NCBI GenBank assembly: GCA_009777175.1
Contig: WRMI01000014.1
Location: forward strand, 1 to 53,740
Origin: Marinilabiliaceae bacterium
Lineage (GTDB): Bacteria > Bacteroidota > Bacteroidia > Bacteroidales > Marinilabiliaceae
Direction of reading: 5' to 3'
DNA length: 53,740 bases
In this document: one piece after another, positions 40,739 to 49,477 of the stretch
Layout: each line of letters opens with the position of its first letter
Position numbering within the stretch: the first letter of the stretch is position 1
Position numbers and translations under genes: made by a program
Notes under the pieces: generated by a model
Databases searched by the model: none
Told to the model about the DNA's origin: nothing
Seen by the model: the letters and a program-made list of their open reading frames with translations, nothing else

Positions 40739-41068
40739 ATAAATGAACTTTTGTTTTTAATTGCTACTATTAGGGCTTTGAAAAATAAGAGATTGCGTAA
40801 TTATTGTACTCTCTAAATTCCTTACATATAACAAATAAAGGCATATAAATTCTCTGTCAAAACATGACTCAGATTTTCTAAAGATTATTTACCAATAACA
40901 TGCAACAATTCCTATACCAAACTGATTTTTTTGATTATGGATTGTCATTACATTTTGAGACCTAATTAATTAATGACCTGCGATTCAAGGCAAAGTGCAA
41001 TTTGGCATAACGTATGCGGCTTTACTCAGAGATTAATAGTTCAACCCAAACGCCCACAACGCAGTTAC
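40739..41068. other. Gene-free region with a possible cassette-border sequence
   Basis: No gene seen. Near the end, GGCATAACGTATGCGGC (about 40995-41011) and CGCCCACAACGCAG (about 41050-41063) recall the ACGTTATGCGG and CACAACGTTTTGGCGG motifs of the repeats at 43571 and 46425. This stretch lies immediately downstream of the minus-strand gene 41069-43210. Confidence 0.35.
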
Positions 41069-43210
41069 TTATTCTTTTACAAACTTTTGAGTAGAACTTC
41101 CTCTTGCGCTTGTCAAACGAATAGTATAAATACCTGATGATAAAGAAGTTATGTCAATTTCAAAGTCTAAATCATCGATTTTATTAACGTAAACCATCAA
41201 TCCAATAGAATTATATATTTCAACCTGCACTTTTTGCTTTGTGCTATTAATAACATTTAACCTATCAGTAACAGGATTAGGAAAAATAGCGAAATTGGAA
41301 GAGATATTTGTCTCATTAATATCAAGTAACGAATAAAAAATTTCCACATCATCAAAGTCAGCACAATTTCCATTTATAACGTTCCATCTAAGAATATTTG
41401 ATCCTGGTAAAATGTTGAAAATTGCGGCATTCGGGTCATGAATGTCAGAAAGAAAAACTGCACCTGATATTAGCGTCCATGTTCCTATTCCAAAAGTTAC
41501 AGGTTGGGCTTCTAAAATAGTATAAGGGACTGTTATAAATTGGTCGGGACCAGCATAAGCAGGGGAAGGAGAATTGTTAAAAATAGTAATTTCATCGGAT
41601 AGGCAATTATTTTCAGAATAACAAACTGTCCATAATAAAATGTTCAAACCTTTCCCAAGAGTTACAGTTGCATTAGGATTTTGGGGGTCGTCAAAAACGG
41701 CACTTCCCTCCACAACAGACCAAAAACAAACCGCATAAGGAACACTATTTGCATTAAGTTGAATTGTATCAATGCAAATTTCAAAGTCATCACCTGCAAA
41801 TGGTGGCTCAACTCTGTAAATAATTACTTGAGAATAAGTCGTACAATAACTAGTACTAACCTCCCATCTAAAAATATTTAAACCCAGAGAGAGGTCTGTA
41901 ACAGTTGCATTAGGATTATGTATATCCTCCGGTGGAGAAATTGAACCGCCACCAGAAATCAAGTGCCAAGTACCAATTCCATGAACTACAGGTAATGCCT
42001 GCATTTGTGTCCAAGTATTAGTTGTAAATTGGTCTGGACCGGCATAAGAGGGAGAAGGCATACTGTTTGTAATTGTCATTGTGTGGGATTCAAATATATC
42101 GGGTGTATAATAGAACGTCCAAACAATATTATTTTCACCAAAAGCGAGAGAACGTACTGTAGTATTTGGGTCGGAAATATCATCAAAAATACCAGAACCA
42201 TTCGTACCAAAACTCCACATTCCTTGTGCATAAGGAACACTATTTGCGTTAAGTTGATACGTATCTGAGCATATTTCAACGTCATCACCAGCAAATGGAG
42301 GTTCACCTCCGTCTCTGAAAATAAGAACTTCATCATAACCCGTACAATAATCAGTAATTACTGTCCATAGAAAAACATTTGCGCCCGGAGTTAGTCCAAC
42401 AATGGTTGCATTAGGATTATGTACATCATCGGGAGGAGATAATGAAGCACCACCGGAAATCACCAACCACGAGCCAATTCCATTAATAACTGGTGTTGCT
42501 TGCATTTGGGCCCAAGTATTAATTACTAATTGGTCGGGACCTGCATCAACGGGACCTGGAGTTGCATTAGTAATATAAACAGTGTCACTTGAAATGCAAC
42601 CTGTTTCTAAATGAGTCAGAGTCCACACAAACCCCATTGTACCATAATCCATAAGAATTATAAAAGTATTAGGGTCAGTAGGATCTAAGATTGATACATT
42701 TTGTGCACCACCTGGGACAAGGACGAAAGTCCAGATTCCACTATAGCCATCAGGAATTGGAGTTCCATTTAGTGGAATGTTGCTCGATTGACATAAAACC
42801 ATATCCGTGCCTGCAAAAACACTAGGAATTTTGTTATTCCTAATCGTAACGTCCGCAAAAGACATACATTCGCTATTTTCTATTGTCCAACGAATTATAT
42901 TCGTTCCCGAAGTAACCAAAACACTGATTTCATTTCCATCCTCATTTTGAGAATTAATAGTAACGCCTCCTTGGATAACGGTCCAATAGAATATTTCATC
43001 TTCATTTTCGGGCAAATTTGCGGTCAATTCGACTTCTATATCGCCGCAAACATTGATGAACTCATGGCCATATATAACGGCTTGAGTAATTTCGCAATTA
43101 AAATTTGTTGTTTCGCTGTAAAGTTTTGTTGAAACGACAAACAATAAAACAAAAGTGCAAAAAATGATACCACTTTTGTTCTTTAAAACATTAAACGTAA
43201 ATTTTTTCAT
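41069..43210 (-). CDS. Large secreted repeat protein with type IX sorting domain
   Basis: Surface or secreted protein of 713 residues from the ATG at 43208-43210, which starts the signal peptide (KKFTFNVLKNKSGIIFCTFV, LLFVVSTKLYS); an ATG ten codons upstream is less likely. The body has about seven Ig/PKD-like beta modules of two alternating types. One opens AGDDVEICSDTYQLNANSVP. The other opens YAGPDQFTTNTWTQMQALPV and then GIGTWHLISGG-x-x-x-PPEDIHNPNATV, each ending in a G-x-N-x-x-x-W strand. The last ~80 residues are a Por/type A sorting domain (FAIFPNPVTDRLNVINS, IYNSIGLMVYVNKI, LSSGIYTIRLTSA, TQKFVKE). Such proteins are adhesins or gliding-type surface proteins; no enzyme domain is visible. 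Confidence 0.85.
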   Translation of the reverse strand: MKKFTFNVLKNKSGIIFCTFVLLFVVSTKLYSETTNFNCEITQAVIYGHEFINVCGDIEVELTANLPENEDEIFYWTVIQGGVTINSQNEDGNEISVLVTSGTNIIRWTIENSECMSFADVTIRNNKIPSVFAGTDMVLCQSSNIPLNGTPIPDGYSGIWTFVLVPGGAQNVSILDPTDPNTFIILMDYGTMGFVWTLTHLETGCISSDTVYITNATPGPVDAGPDQLVINTWAQMQATPVINGIGSWLVISGGASLSPPDDVHNPNATIVGLTPGANVFLWTVITDYCTGYDEVLIFRDGGEPPFAGDDVEICSDTYQLNANSVPYAQGMWSFGTNGSGIFDDISDPNTTVRSLAFGENNIVWTFYYTPDIFESHTMTITNSMPSPSYAGPDQFTTNTWTQMQALPVVHGIGTWHLISGGGSISPPEDIHNPNATVTDLSLGLNIFRWEVSTSYCTTYSQVIIYRVEPPFAGDDFEICIDTIQLNANSVPYAVCFWSVVEGSAVFDDPQNPNATVTLGKGLNILLWTVCYSENNCLSDEITIFNNSPSPAYAGPDQFITVPYTILEAQPVTFGIGTWTLISGAVFLSDIHDPNAAIFNILPGSNILRWNVINGNCADFDDVEIFYSLLDINETNISSNFAIFPNPVTDRLNVINSTKQKVQVEIYNSIGLMVYVNKIDDLDFEIDITSLSSGIYTIRLTSARGSSTQKFVKE

Positions 43211-43240
43211 TGTAACAAATATTAAAAAAAGTTTATACAT

Positions 43241-43560
43241 AAAAGAAAAATTAATTTTTTCGGGTGATACGTAATAGTTTAAAAAAAGTTATGTTTTTTT
43301 CTTTTTTTTGAAAAAATTTTTGAAAATTTACTAGCCGATATGAATTATTCATAAAAATTTTTTGAAAGAAAGACTAAAAAAGTGAATGGGTATGTCCGAA
43401 ATAAGCATGATTCACGGATTAGACAGATTTTCGCGGATTTATTTTTTAGTGGGGTGAAAAATAGTTATGTTTTTGTAATTACTCCTCAATTCAATTAGCT
43501 ACTTATTAATAACACTAATTTTTCTTGCGTCCTTTAAGCATTTCAATAAATTCAATAACC
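43241..43560. other. Intergenic region with a short dispersed repeat
   Basis: AT-rich upstream region of the minus-strand repeat protein. About 43410-43445 (CACGGATTAGACAGATTTTC, GCGGATTTAT) is another member of the short intergenic repeat family. No gene. Confidence 0.4.
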
Positions 43561-43570
43561 AAAAGCCTTT

Positions 43571-43692
43571 GGCGCAGGTGGTGGCTAAAAGTGGATGCTG
43601 CGGGGCAGAACACTCCAAATTCCACAAAACTTTATGCGGAACTACACCATCGCTTGCGCTAAACGGCTCCGTTACCTGATGGCATTTTCTAT
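43571..43692. repeat. ~120-bp dispersed repeat, copy 1 (pair at 46425)
   Basis: Aligns over its length with 46425-46552. Shared stretches include GCAGG-GGTGG, CCACAAAAC-TTATGCGGA, TTGCGC, and CGTTACCTGATGGCATTTT. It abuts the 3' end of the minus-strand gene 43712-44725. Together with copy 2 it brackets that gene and the SusD-like gene in direct orientation. Confidence 0.75.
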
Positions 43693-43711
43693 TTTTATCT
43701 GGCTCAGTTTG

Positions 43712-44725
43712 CTAAGGCAAAACAAGCCTAAAACCAACATAGCTGGCAAAAGAATCAGGAGCACTACTAATCCGGTATGAAATCCTGCACGTTCTATCCG
43801 CACCCCGCCACGCACCTCCACGAAGTACGCGGGATTCTCCTTCTTCGGGGCCAGTCGGATTAATTTTTGAGTCTCTGGTATAATGTCCGTACCAATCGTT
43901 ACACCACTCATAAACGTTGCCACTCATATCGAAAACCCCCAATTTGTTAGGTGATTTTGTTCCAACGGGGTGAGTTTTGTCTTCACTATTTTCTTCGTAC
44001 CATGCCACATCGTCAAGGTTGTTACTACCGCTATACTTGTAATTCCCGCTTTGAGACCCTTCTCGTGCAGCATACTCCCATTCGGCTTCGGTTGGAAGTC
44101 GATATTCCTTTCCTGTCAGACCATTAAGTTTATGGATAAATTCTTGAACGTCATCCCAACTAACTCTTTCAACCGGTAGGTTTTCACCTATGAAACGGCT
44201 TGGATTATCTCCCATAACTGCTTCCCATTGTGACTGCATCACTAAAAATTTACCAATTTTAAATTCGCTTAAGGTAACCTGTTGTGTTGGAAATTCCCAA
44301 AAATAGTAATCCTCATCATCGGTACAGCCAAAAGTAAATGTGCCACCCTCGACAGAAACCATTTGGGGTTCACTTGGATGAATTGCGACTGTAATGGTAC
44401 AACTTGCGCTTAGATTGCCATCTTCGGCGGTTACGGTAATTGTTGCTGTTCCTTCTGCTCTGCCTATTACAAGACCGATTTCATCAACAGTTGCAACTCC
44501 TGAACTTGTCCAACTAATGTTTTGATTTGTTGCATCTTCAGGAACTATTGTTGCAATAAGTTGAACTTTGCCATCTACACTTATTGTAGCGGAACTTAAA
44601 TTAAGTGTTATATCTGTTACAGGAACGTATTCTTCTTCATTATTGGAGTTATTGTCGTCCTTTCCGCACCCTGAAAAAAGAAGTATAAATAATGCTAATA
44701 TAAAGGTCAAATTAATGATTTTCAT
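43712..44725 (-). CDS. Lipoprotein with BIG2 and sulfatase-modifying-factor (FGE-like) domains
   Basis: Predicted surface lipoprotein of 337 residues. Signal peptide to Cys20 (LALFILLFSGCGKDD), acidic linker, a BIG2 Ig-like domain (about 34-117: VTDITLNLSSATISVDGKVQ, VATVDEIGLVIGRAEGTATI), then a formylglycine-generating-enzyme-like C-type-lectin fold (about 125-337). That fold shows GGTFTFGCTDDEDYYFWEFP, QVTLSEFKIGKFLVMQSQWE, LPTEAEWEYAAREG, GVFDMSGNVYEWCNDWYG and RVLRGGAW. The ending GFRLVLP is typical. True FGE needs two copper-binding Cys near the C-terminus; I see only the Cys in RTCRISYR, so this is more likely a binding relative. It is 28 bases downstream of the SusD-like gene on the same strand. 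Confidence 0.88.
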   Translation of the reverse strand: MKIINLTFILALFILLFSGCGKDDNNSNNEEEYVPVTDITLNLSSATISVDGKVQLIATIVPEDATNQNISWTSSGVATVDEIGLVIGRAEGTATITVTAEDGNLSASCTITVAIHPSEPQMVSVEGGTFTFGCTDDEDYYFWEFPTQQVTLSEFKIGKFLVMQSQWEAVMGDNPSRFIGENLPVERVSWDDVQEFIHKLNGLTGKEYRLPTEAEWEYAAREGSQSGNYKYSGSNNLDDVAWYEENSEDKTHPVGTKSPNKLGVFDMSGNVYEWCNDWYGHYTRDSKINPTGPEEGESRVLRGGAWRGADRTCRISYRISSAPDSFASYVGFRLVLP

Positions 44726-44753
44726 ATAATTATATTTAAGGTGATTTAAATTT

Positions 44754-46331
44754 TTATGGGATTCTTATTTCTACAACTTTTGCTGAAATGACCTCAGCGG
44801 GAATCTGAATTGCTCTGCGTGGATCGTTCCAAGTTAATACATCAACAGTTGATTGTCCAATTCGATGAGTAATTTCTATACCGTATCTCTTGATATCAAA
44901 AAAACGCATGCCGTTATGAATTGTCTCTACTCGCCTGTATAACAATAGACAATGAATAAAAGGAAGTTTTTCACTACTTACAATCCACGAAGACGACATA
45001 TTTTGAGTGTTCAGGTGTTTATACATAACTCCTAAATTGTTCTCGTTAGTAAAATAATTGACAATGCCTTCTTTTGTTAGATTTACAGGATTATAAGGGT
45101 AAGTGTTTCTTGCTTCTTCAAATGTTAAAAAATCTTCAAAAGCCTCATCTATTTGCCCTAAATGAATTCTTGCTTCAGCACGACATAGTAAAGTTTCTTC
45201 TGAGCTAAATTCAACTCTTACATTATATGGATAACCCATATTATTTATTTTATTGGTATATTCAAAGAATTCACCCGCTGAACCACAAAAAAATACACCA
45301 TATTCTCGACTGTTCCGATACCAAAGTTTTCCTTGAAAGCAACGAGATAATGTATTTGATGGTCCGTTTGCATTTAATGATCCAGATCGAGCATCTCTTG
45401 AACATCCATAACGTGTTCCAAATAGTCGAGATAGTAGAGAATGCGTTGGCAACAATAATAAATTGTTATTTGAATTAATGTCAGTCCACCAAATTACCTG
45501 CGTTTCAAATGAAGGCTCTATCCCGTCCCAATTTCTAAAACTAGGGTTTGTACCCAAAACTATATCCGCATGTTCTATCACTTTTTCGTAGTTTCTTTTA
45601 AATAGATAAAACCGTGCGGCAAAAGCATGCGCGGAACGCTTGTTAAAATGATACTTTTCTTGAGCATGATTTAGGTTTCCAATTAATTCTAAGCCGGCAA
45701 CTAAATCATTTTCAATTTTTAAATAGGTTCCTGGTACAGTTCCCCGATTTTCGTTGACCGTAAGCTCAATTTCTGTTTGGGTTAAATAGGGTATTCCCAA
45801 ATCAGTCTGATTCGCATCTTTGTACGCATGCGAAAAAATATTCACAAGAATAAAATGATGATATGCCCTCGAAATCAAAGCTTCACCCTTTAGTCCCTGA
45901 ACATCGTTACCTTTTCCTTCGGTTTCCAATTTTTCAATTCCATTCAATACGTGATTGCACATTGAAATGGATCGATAGAATTGCTCCCAAATCAAAGAGG
46001 GAGAATCATAATCACTATCAGTTACAATTGGACCCCATGCAAACATCTCATCGTGAATGGGGTCATAAGCTGATAAATCAAAAAAAGACCCATTTTCGTG
46101 CGGTGAGTTGTTGTCTATCAAATTGTCACTGCTTAATTCTCCAAGTACACCATAATTGGCACCTGAATAAGCGTAGGACAATAGTCTCAAGAGTTCATCT
46201 TTTGTAACAGTTTCTGTTTCAGATTTTTGTTCAGATAAATCTAAACTATCTTCCAAAGAATCATTACAAGAACTCAAAGCAATCAAAATTGCTAAAAACA
46301 AATAAATACTTTTTTTCATACTTGTACTCAT
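44754..46331 (-). CDS. SusD/RagB-like outer-membrane lipoprotein
   Basis: Lipoprotein of 525 residues (start at 46331, or four codons later at 46319) of the SusD/RagB family, the surface lid that pairs with a SusC-type TonB-dependent transporter to capture glycans or peptides. The signal ends at Cys22 (IYLFLAILIALSSCNDSLED). Family phrases: WEQFYRSISMCNHVLNGIEK (about 113-132), KGEALISRAYHHFILVNIFS (about 148-167), the TPR-like helix AHAFAARFYLFKRNYEKVIE (about 236-255), LLCRAEARIHLGQIDEAFED, and a C-terminal FFDIKRYGIEITHR. The downstream gene (FGE-like lipoprotein) is probably co-transcribed. The TonB receptor 550 bases upstream is not a typical SusC by length, so the expected SusCD pair is absent. 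Confidence 0.87.
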   Translation of the reverse strand: MSTSMKKSIYLFLAILIALSSCNDSLEDSLDLSEQKSETETVTKDELLRLLSYAYSGANYGVLGELSSDNLIDNNSPHENGSFFDLSAYDPIHDEMFAWGPIVTDSDYDSPSLIWEQFYRSISMCNHVLNGIEKLETEGKGNDVQGLKGEALISRAYHHFILVNIFSHAYKDANQTDLGIPYLTQTEIELTVNENRGTVPGTYLKIENDLVAGLELIGNLNHAQEKYHFNKRSAHAFAARFYLFKRNYEKVIEHADIVLGTNPSFRNWDGIEPSFETQVIWWTDINSNNNLLLLPTHSLLSRLFGTRYGCSRDARSGSLNANGPSNTLSRCFQGKLWYRNSREYGVFFCGSAGEFFEYTNKINNMGYPYNVRVEFSSEETLLCRAEARIHLGQIDEAFEDFLTFEEARNTYPYNPVNLTKEGIVNYFTNENNLGVMYKHLNTQNMSSSWIVSSEKLPFIHCLLLYRRVETIHNGMRFFDIKRYGIEITHRIGQSTVDVLTWNDPRRAIQIPAEVISAKVVEIRIP

Positions 46332-46424
46332 TTTCTTAAATAAATTTATATTTTTAAAACATTAAACATTGATACTTATTTTTTAATTGCACTGCGTTTC
46401 TCCCGCATGCACACAACGTTTTGG

Positions 46425-46552
46425 CGGCTTGACGCAGGCGGTGGTTGACAACTTTTTGAGCGGGACAGTTAACTCCCAAATCCCACAAAACGTTATGCGG
46501 AGATACTACCGCCGTTGCGCGAAACCGCTTCGTTACCTGATGGCATTTTTTC
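46425..46552. repeat. ~120-bp dispersed repeat, copy 2 (attC-like inverted ends)
   Basis: Better preserved than copy 1. Its flanks form an inverted pair: CACAACGTTTTGGCGG near 46411-46426 and CCACAAAACGTTATG near 46483-46497, separated by ~56 bases. This recalls the folded recombination sites of gene cassettes, but the 7-base core boxes do not match the attC consensus fully. It lies between the SusD-like gene and the promoter-like site at 46665. Confidence 0.5.
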
Positions 46553-46879
46553 ATTCATATTTATTTCATTAAAATTGTTCAATTAAATTTCGTATTATTT
46601 TTTATAAATAATAGGTCACGGTTTACTGTGTTTTTCTATTTCCATATAACTCATTTTTATTTTGCAAAAGTAATTGAATTTTTTGAATTACAAATAGAAA
46701 AAGCAGAAAAAATTATTTTTATAAAATTAGAGAAACACACTTATATTTTGATATTCAATATTATAACAAACCACCACATCTTACACAAGACTCACAAAAA
46801 GAATCTTTCGTGTGACTTCGTCAAAACCAATTTCATCGAACAAACTTGGCTCTCGCCCTCATCTAATGTTTATATTTGA
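46553..46879. other. Intergenic region upstream of the SusD-like gene
   Basis: AT-rich, with the -7 element at 46665 and a short-repeat-like phrase at about 46785-46820 (CACAAGACTCACAAAAAGAA). No gene. Confidence 0.35.
46665..46672 (-). promoter_or_regulatory. -7 element, probably of the SusD-like gene
   Basis: Minus-strand TACTTTTG followed by CAAAA. The SusD-like start is 334 bases away with the 46425 repeat between, so the leader would be unusually long. Confidence 0.4.
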
Positions 46880-49270
46880 TTAAAACTCTATTTTATAATA
46901 AAGGTTGGGTATAGAACCTGTGCCCGATTGCAGTTCTGGCTTGTCGTCACGGTAATTGTAACCGTAATAATACTCTTTGTCGCTTGTAATATTCATCATT
47001 TGCAGGGCAAACTCGTGCGACAGCCTGTTGCGGTTGATTTTGTAACCAACAGTGAAATGGCATTGAAGTCCGGGTGAGAATTGCAGTTGGTAGGCTCGTG
47101 AGTTGTCATATACAACATTTTTTGCAGCCTTCGATGCCGCTTCGTCCGCAGGAATGTACCATTCGCTGCCTTGTACTGTAAAACGAAGGTTGGCGCTCAA
47201 AATGTTTTGCTTTTGGCGTCCCATTTTCCATTCCTTTCCGCCCAAAGCGTTGATAATATACTTTCGGTTCAATCGCGTATTCCGCCAATCGCCATTTCCG
47301 TCTTTATATCGCGAATTGAACGCCGTACCGGTCAAAAGGTAATAATAACCCGCGTGCAGGTATCGTTCCAATGTAACGTCAATACCGTAATTTTCCCCTT
47401 TTCCGTCATTGACCAATCCGGGTAGCATCTGCAAAAAATCGTAATAATTGATGAGCGACAAATGAGTGCCTTTTTCAACCGGTATATCGTATAAATATTG
47501 GTAATAGGGCTCTATTTTCAGTCGGAGATGTTCGGAAAGGGCGTAATCGTACGAAACGACAAAATGATGCGCCTTGGCAAAATCCAAATTTTTGTTGACC
47601 AACTCTCCTGTTAAAGGGTTTTTTATAAAATAATAATCCGTATTTTCGCGTCGGCTGTGTTTGCCGTATGCCAGACCGAAAGCGTGTTTTGGGAAGGTTT
47701 GCCATCGGATGCTGATACGCGGTTCGATGGTCGCTTTTTCGTTGAGAAGAAAATACATGCCATGCAAGCCAACATTTGCCGTCAGGCGACTGTTCAGCCG
47801 GAACAACGATTGTGTAAATGCTGAAAATGCCATGGAGCTGCCATTGTCTTTTGTAAAATTGACCATGTTGTCGGGGAGCGGGTAACCGGGGTTGTCGTAG
47901 AGATTAGGATACAGCCAATAATCCATATCAAAAAACAGCCGCGTAATATTGAAACCTGTCCGGTTGGTATGCGCCGCACTGAATTTCGTATTCAGAAAAG
48001 TATTGAACGCCACATTCCAATTGGTGTTTTTCATGTCGATGACGGAATATCTCTCCCAGTTATGTCGTGGGTAAATGACTTCTCCCAATGTTTTATTTTG
48101 GGCATAATTGGCAACCAATGCACTTTTGAGGTATGACTTTTCGCCAACGAAAATTCGGTGTCCCATTCCGCCAACAGCTTTTGTTTGCCAAAAATCGGCT
48201 TCATTCCCGACAAGTTCCGCATAATTTTCGAAATAGTTCATCCAGGCGATTGTATCTTTAGGTTCGCGTTGTATGAAATGATCTTTAATCGCAATTGCCC
48301 AAACGGTAAAGGTTCCTGCTTGTTGTGTTGGAAAGTTCATTTTGAAGGTCAAATCCTGATAACGCATACCCGATGCCTCGCCTACTAAATCGGGGAACAA
48401 ATCGCCCACAAGTGCCATGGTCGAATAGCGGTAATTAATTAGATAAGATGCCTGTTTCCCTTTTACAAACGGTCCTTCGGATGTAAACTCGATGCCCAGC
48501 GTACCGATTTGCGCCGCATGTTCGTAGTTTTGGTTGTTTCCGTTGCGCAGTTGCATGTCGAACACGCCTGACAGCGCATTCCCGTATTCGGCAGGGAAGG
48601 CACCAGTAAAAAAGTCGGAATTGCCCAACACATGCGAACTTAACGCCGAAATGACACCACCTCCGATGCCTGTAATATCCGAAAAATGAGTAGGATTAAC
48701 GGCTTCCATGCCTTCCAAACGCCACTGCAGGAACGTCGGCGAATTACCGCGTATGGAAATGCCATTGCTGCTCAATCCGCCCGAAACGCCTGCAAAAGCC
48801 GTTACCAAACGTGCAGGGTCGTCTAATCCGCCTGCATAACGGTTTGCTTCCTCAACGCTCAACATTCGCGCACTCGCCAGCGCCATCGTATTCAAAGGCG
48901 CTTCTTTATTGACTTTTGGTCGAACCATTACTTCGTCTAATTCACGATAATTTTCAAGCATTGAAATTTCCAAAAAAACTTCCTTCCCCGATGTTACCAT
49001 TATTTCTTTGAAAACAGCAGGTTCATAGCCCACAAAACTTGTTTGAATATCATACCGTCCAACAGGGAGGCTATTCAGTCGGAAATTACCTGACTCATCG
49101 GTGGTAGTTCCGGTGGGAAGGTCAGAATTCAATATTATTACAGTAACATAAGGTAATGGTTGTCCCGAAGCGCCGTCTGTAACAATGCCTCGAATGTTTC
49201 CGGCAGGTTGCGCCATTGTCAAAATAGGGTGTAACCACATCATTAATAATAAAATACTTAATTTTTGCAT
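46880..49270 (-). CDS. TonB-dependent outer-membrane receptor
   Basis: Outer-membrane transporter of 796 residues. Signal peptide (KLSILLLMMWLHPILTMAQ, cleaved about residue 20). A carboxypeptidase-regulatory-like domain (about 23-110) has NIRGIVTDGASGQPLPYVTV, LPVGRYDIQTSFVGYEP. A plug domain (about 120-235) has ARLVTAFAGVSGG, GISIRGNSPTFLQWRLEGME and AEYGNALSGVFDMQLRNGN. A barrel runs to the C-terminus, ending IPNLYYKIEF with terminal Phe. It is shorter than SusC-type proteins (about 1000). The substrate is unknown; the plug resembles CirA/FecA-type receptors of Bacteroidota. The gene is visibly more GC-rich than its neighbours. A promoter-like TACCTTTG lies at 49329-49336. Confidence 0.9.
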   Translation of the reverse strand: MQKLSILLLMMWLHPILTMAQPAGNIRGIVTDGASGQPLPYVTVIILNSDLPTGTTTDESGNFRLNSLPVGRYDIQTSFVGYEPAVFKEIMVTSGKEVFLEISMLENYRELDEVMVRPKVNKEAPLNTMALASARMLSVEEANRYAGGLDDPARLVTAFAGVSGGLSSNGISIRGNSPTFLQWRLEGMEAVNPTHFSDITGIGGGVISALSSHVLGNSDFFTGAFPAEYGNALSGVFDMQLRNGNNQNYEHAAQIGTLGIEFTSEGPFVKGKQASYLINYRYSTMALVGDLFPDLVGEASGMRYQDLTFKMNFPTQQAGTFTVWAIAIKDHFIQREPKDTIAWMNYFENYAELVGNEADFWQTKAVGGMGHRIFVGEKSYLKSALVANYAQNKTLGEVIYPRHNWERYSVIDMKNTNWNVAFNTFLNTKFSAAHTNRTGFNITRLFFDMDYWLYPNLYDNPGYPLPDNMVNFTKDNGSSMAFSAFTQSLFRLNSRLTANVGLHGMYFLLNEKATIEPRISIRWQTFPKHAFGLAYGKHSRRENTDYYFIKNPLTGELVNKNLDFAKAHHFVVSYDYALSEHLRLKIEPYYQYLYDIPVEKGTHLSLINYYDFLQMLPGLVNDGKGENYGIDVTLERYLHAGYYYLLTGTAFNSRYKDGNGDWRNTRLNRKYIINALGGKEWKMGRQKQNILSANLRFTVQGSEWYIPADEAASKAAKNVVYDNSRAYQLQFSPGLQCHFTVGYKINRNRLSHEFALQMMNITSDKEYYYGYNYRDDKPELQSGTGSIPNLYYKIEF

Positions 49271-49328
49271 TCTTGTTAATTAATTAAAAATTTACTATTG
49301 CCTTTCCTTTTTGATTTTAAAAACGCCG

Positions 49329-49336
49329 CAAAGGTA
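49329..49336 (-). promoter_or_regulatory. -7 element of the TonB-dependent receptor
   Basis: Minus-strand TACCTTTG followed by CGGCGTTTTT, 58 bases before the ATG at 49270. Confidence 0.55.
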
Positions 49337-49355
49337 CTATTTTTTTTCAAAATTT

Positions 49356-49459
49356 ACCGATTAAATTTTTATTCAATATTTATATAGTTGGATTTCAATA
49401 TTTTATGATTAAAATTTAACCTTTTCAAAAAATAACCTTATTCATACCTTATTTTTTTA
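49356..49459. repeat. Dispersed ~96-bp repeat, copy 2 (inverted to 12462)
   Basis: Contains TATTTATATAGTTGGATTTC and ACCTTATTCATACCTTATTT, the reverse complement of 12462-12557. It separates the intact receptor gene from the remnant of a second receptor. Confidence 0.8.
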
Positions 49460-49477
49460 TCTAATGTTTATATTTGA

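Noticed and set aside
43712-44725. A true formylglycine-generating sulfatase activator
   Set aside because: The fold is present but the paired C-terminal cysteines of active enzymes were not seen and no sulfatase is adjacent.
44754-49270. A classical SusC/SusD polysaccharide-utilisation pair
   Set aside because: The TonB receptor is shorter than SusC proteins, lies about 550 bases away behind a repeat, and differs in composition; no glycosidase gene is nearby.
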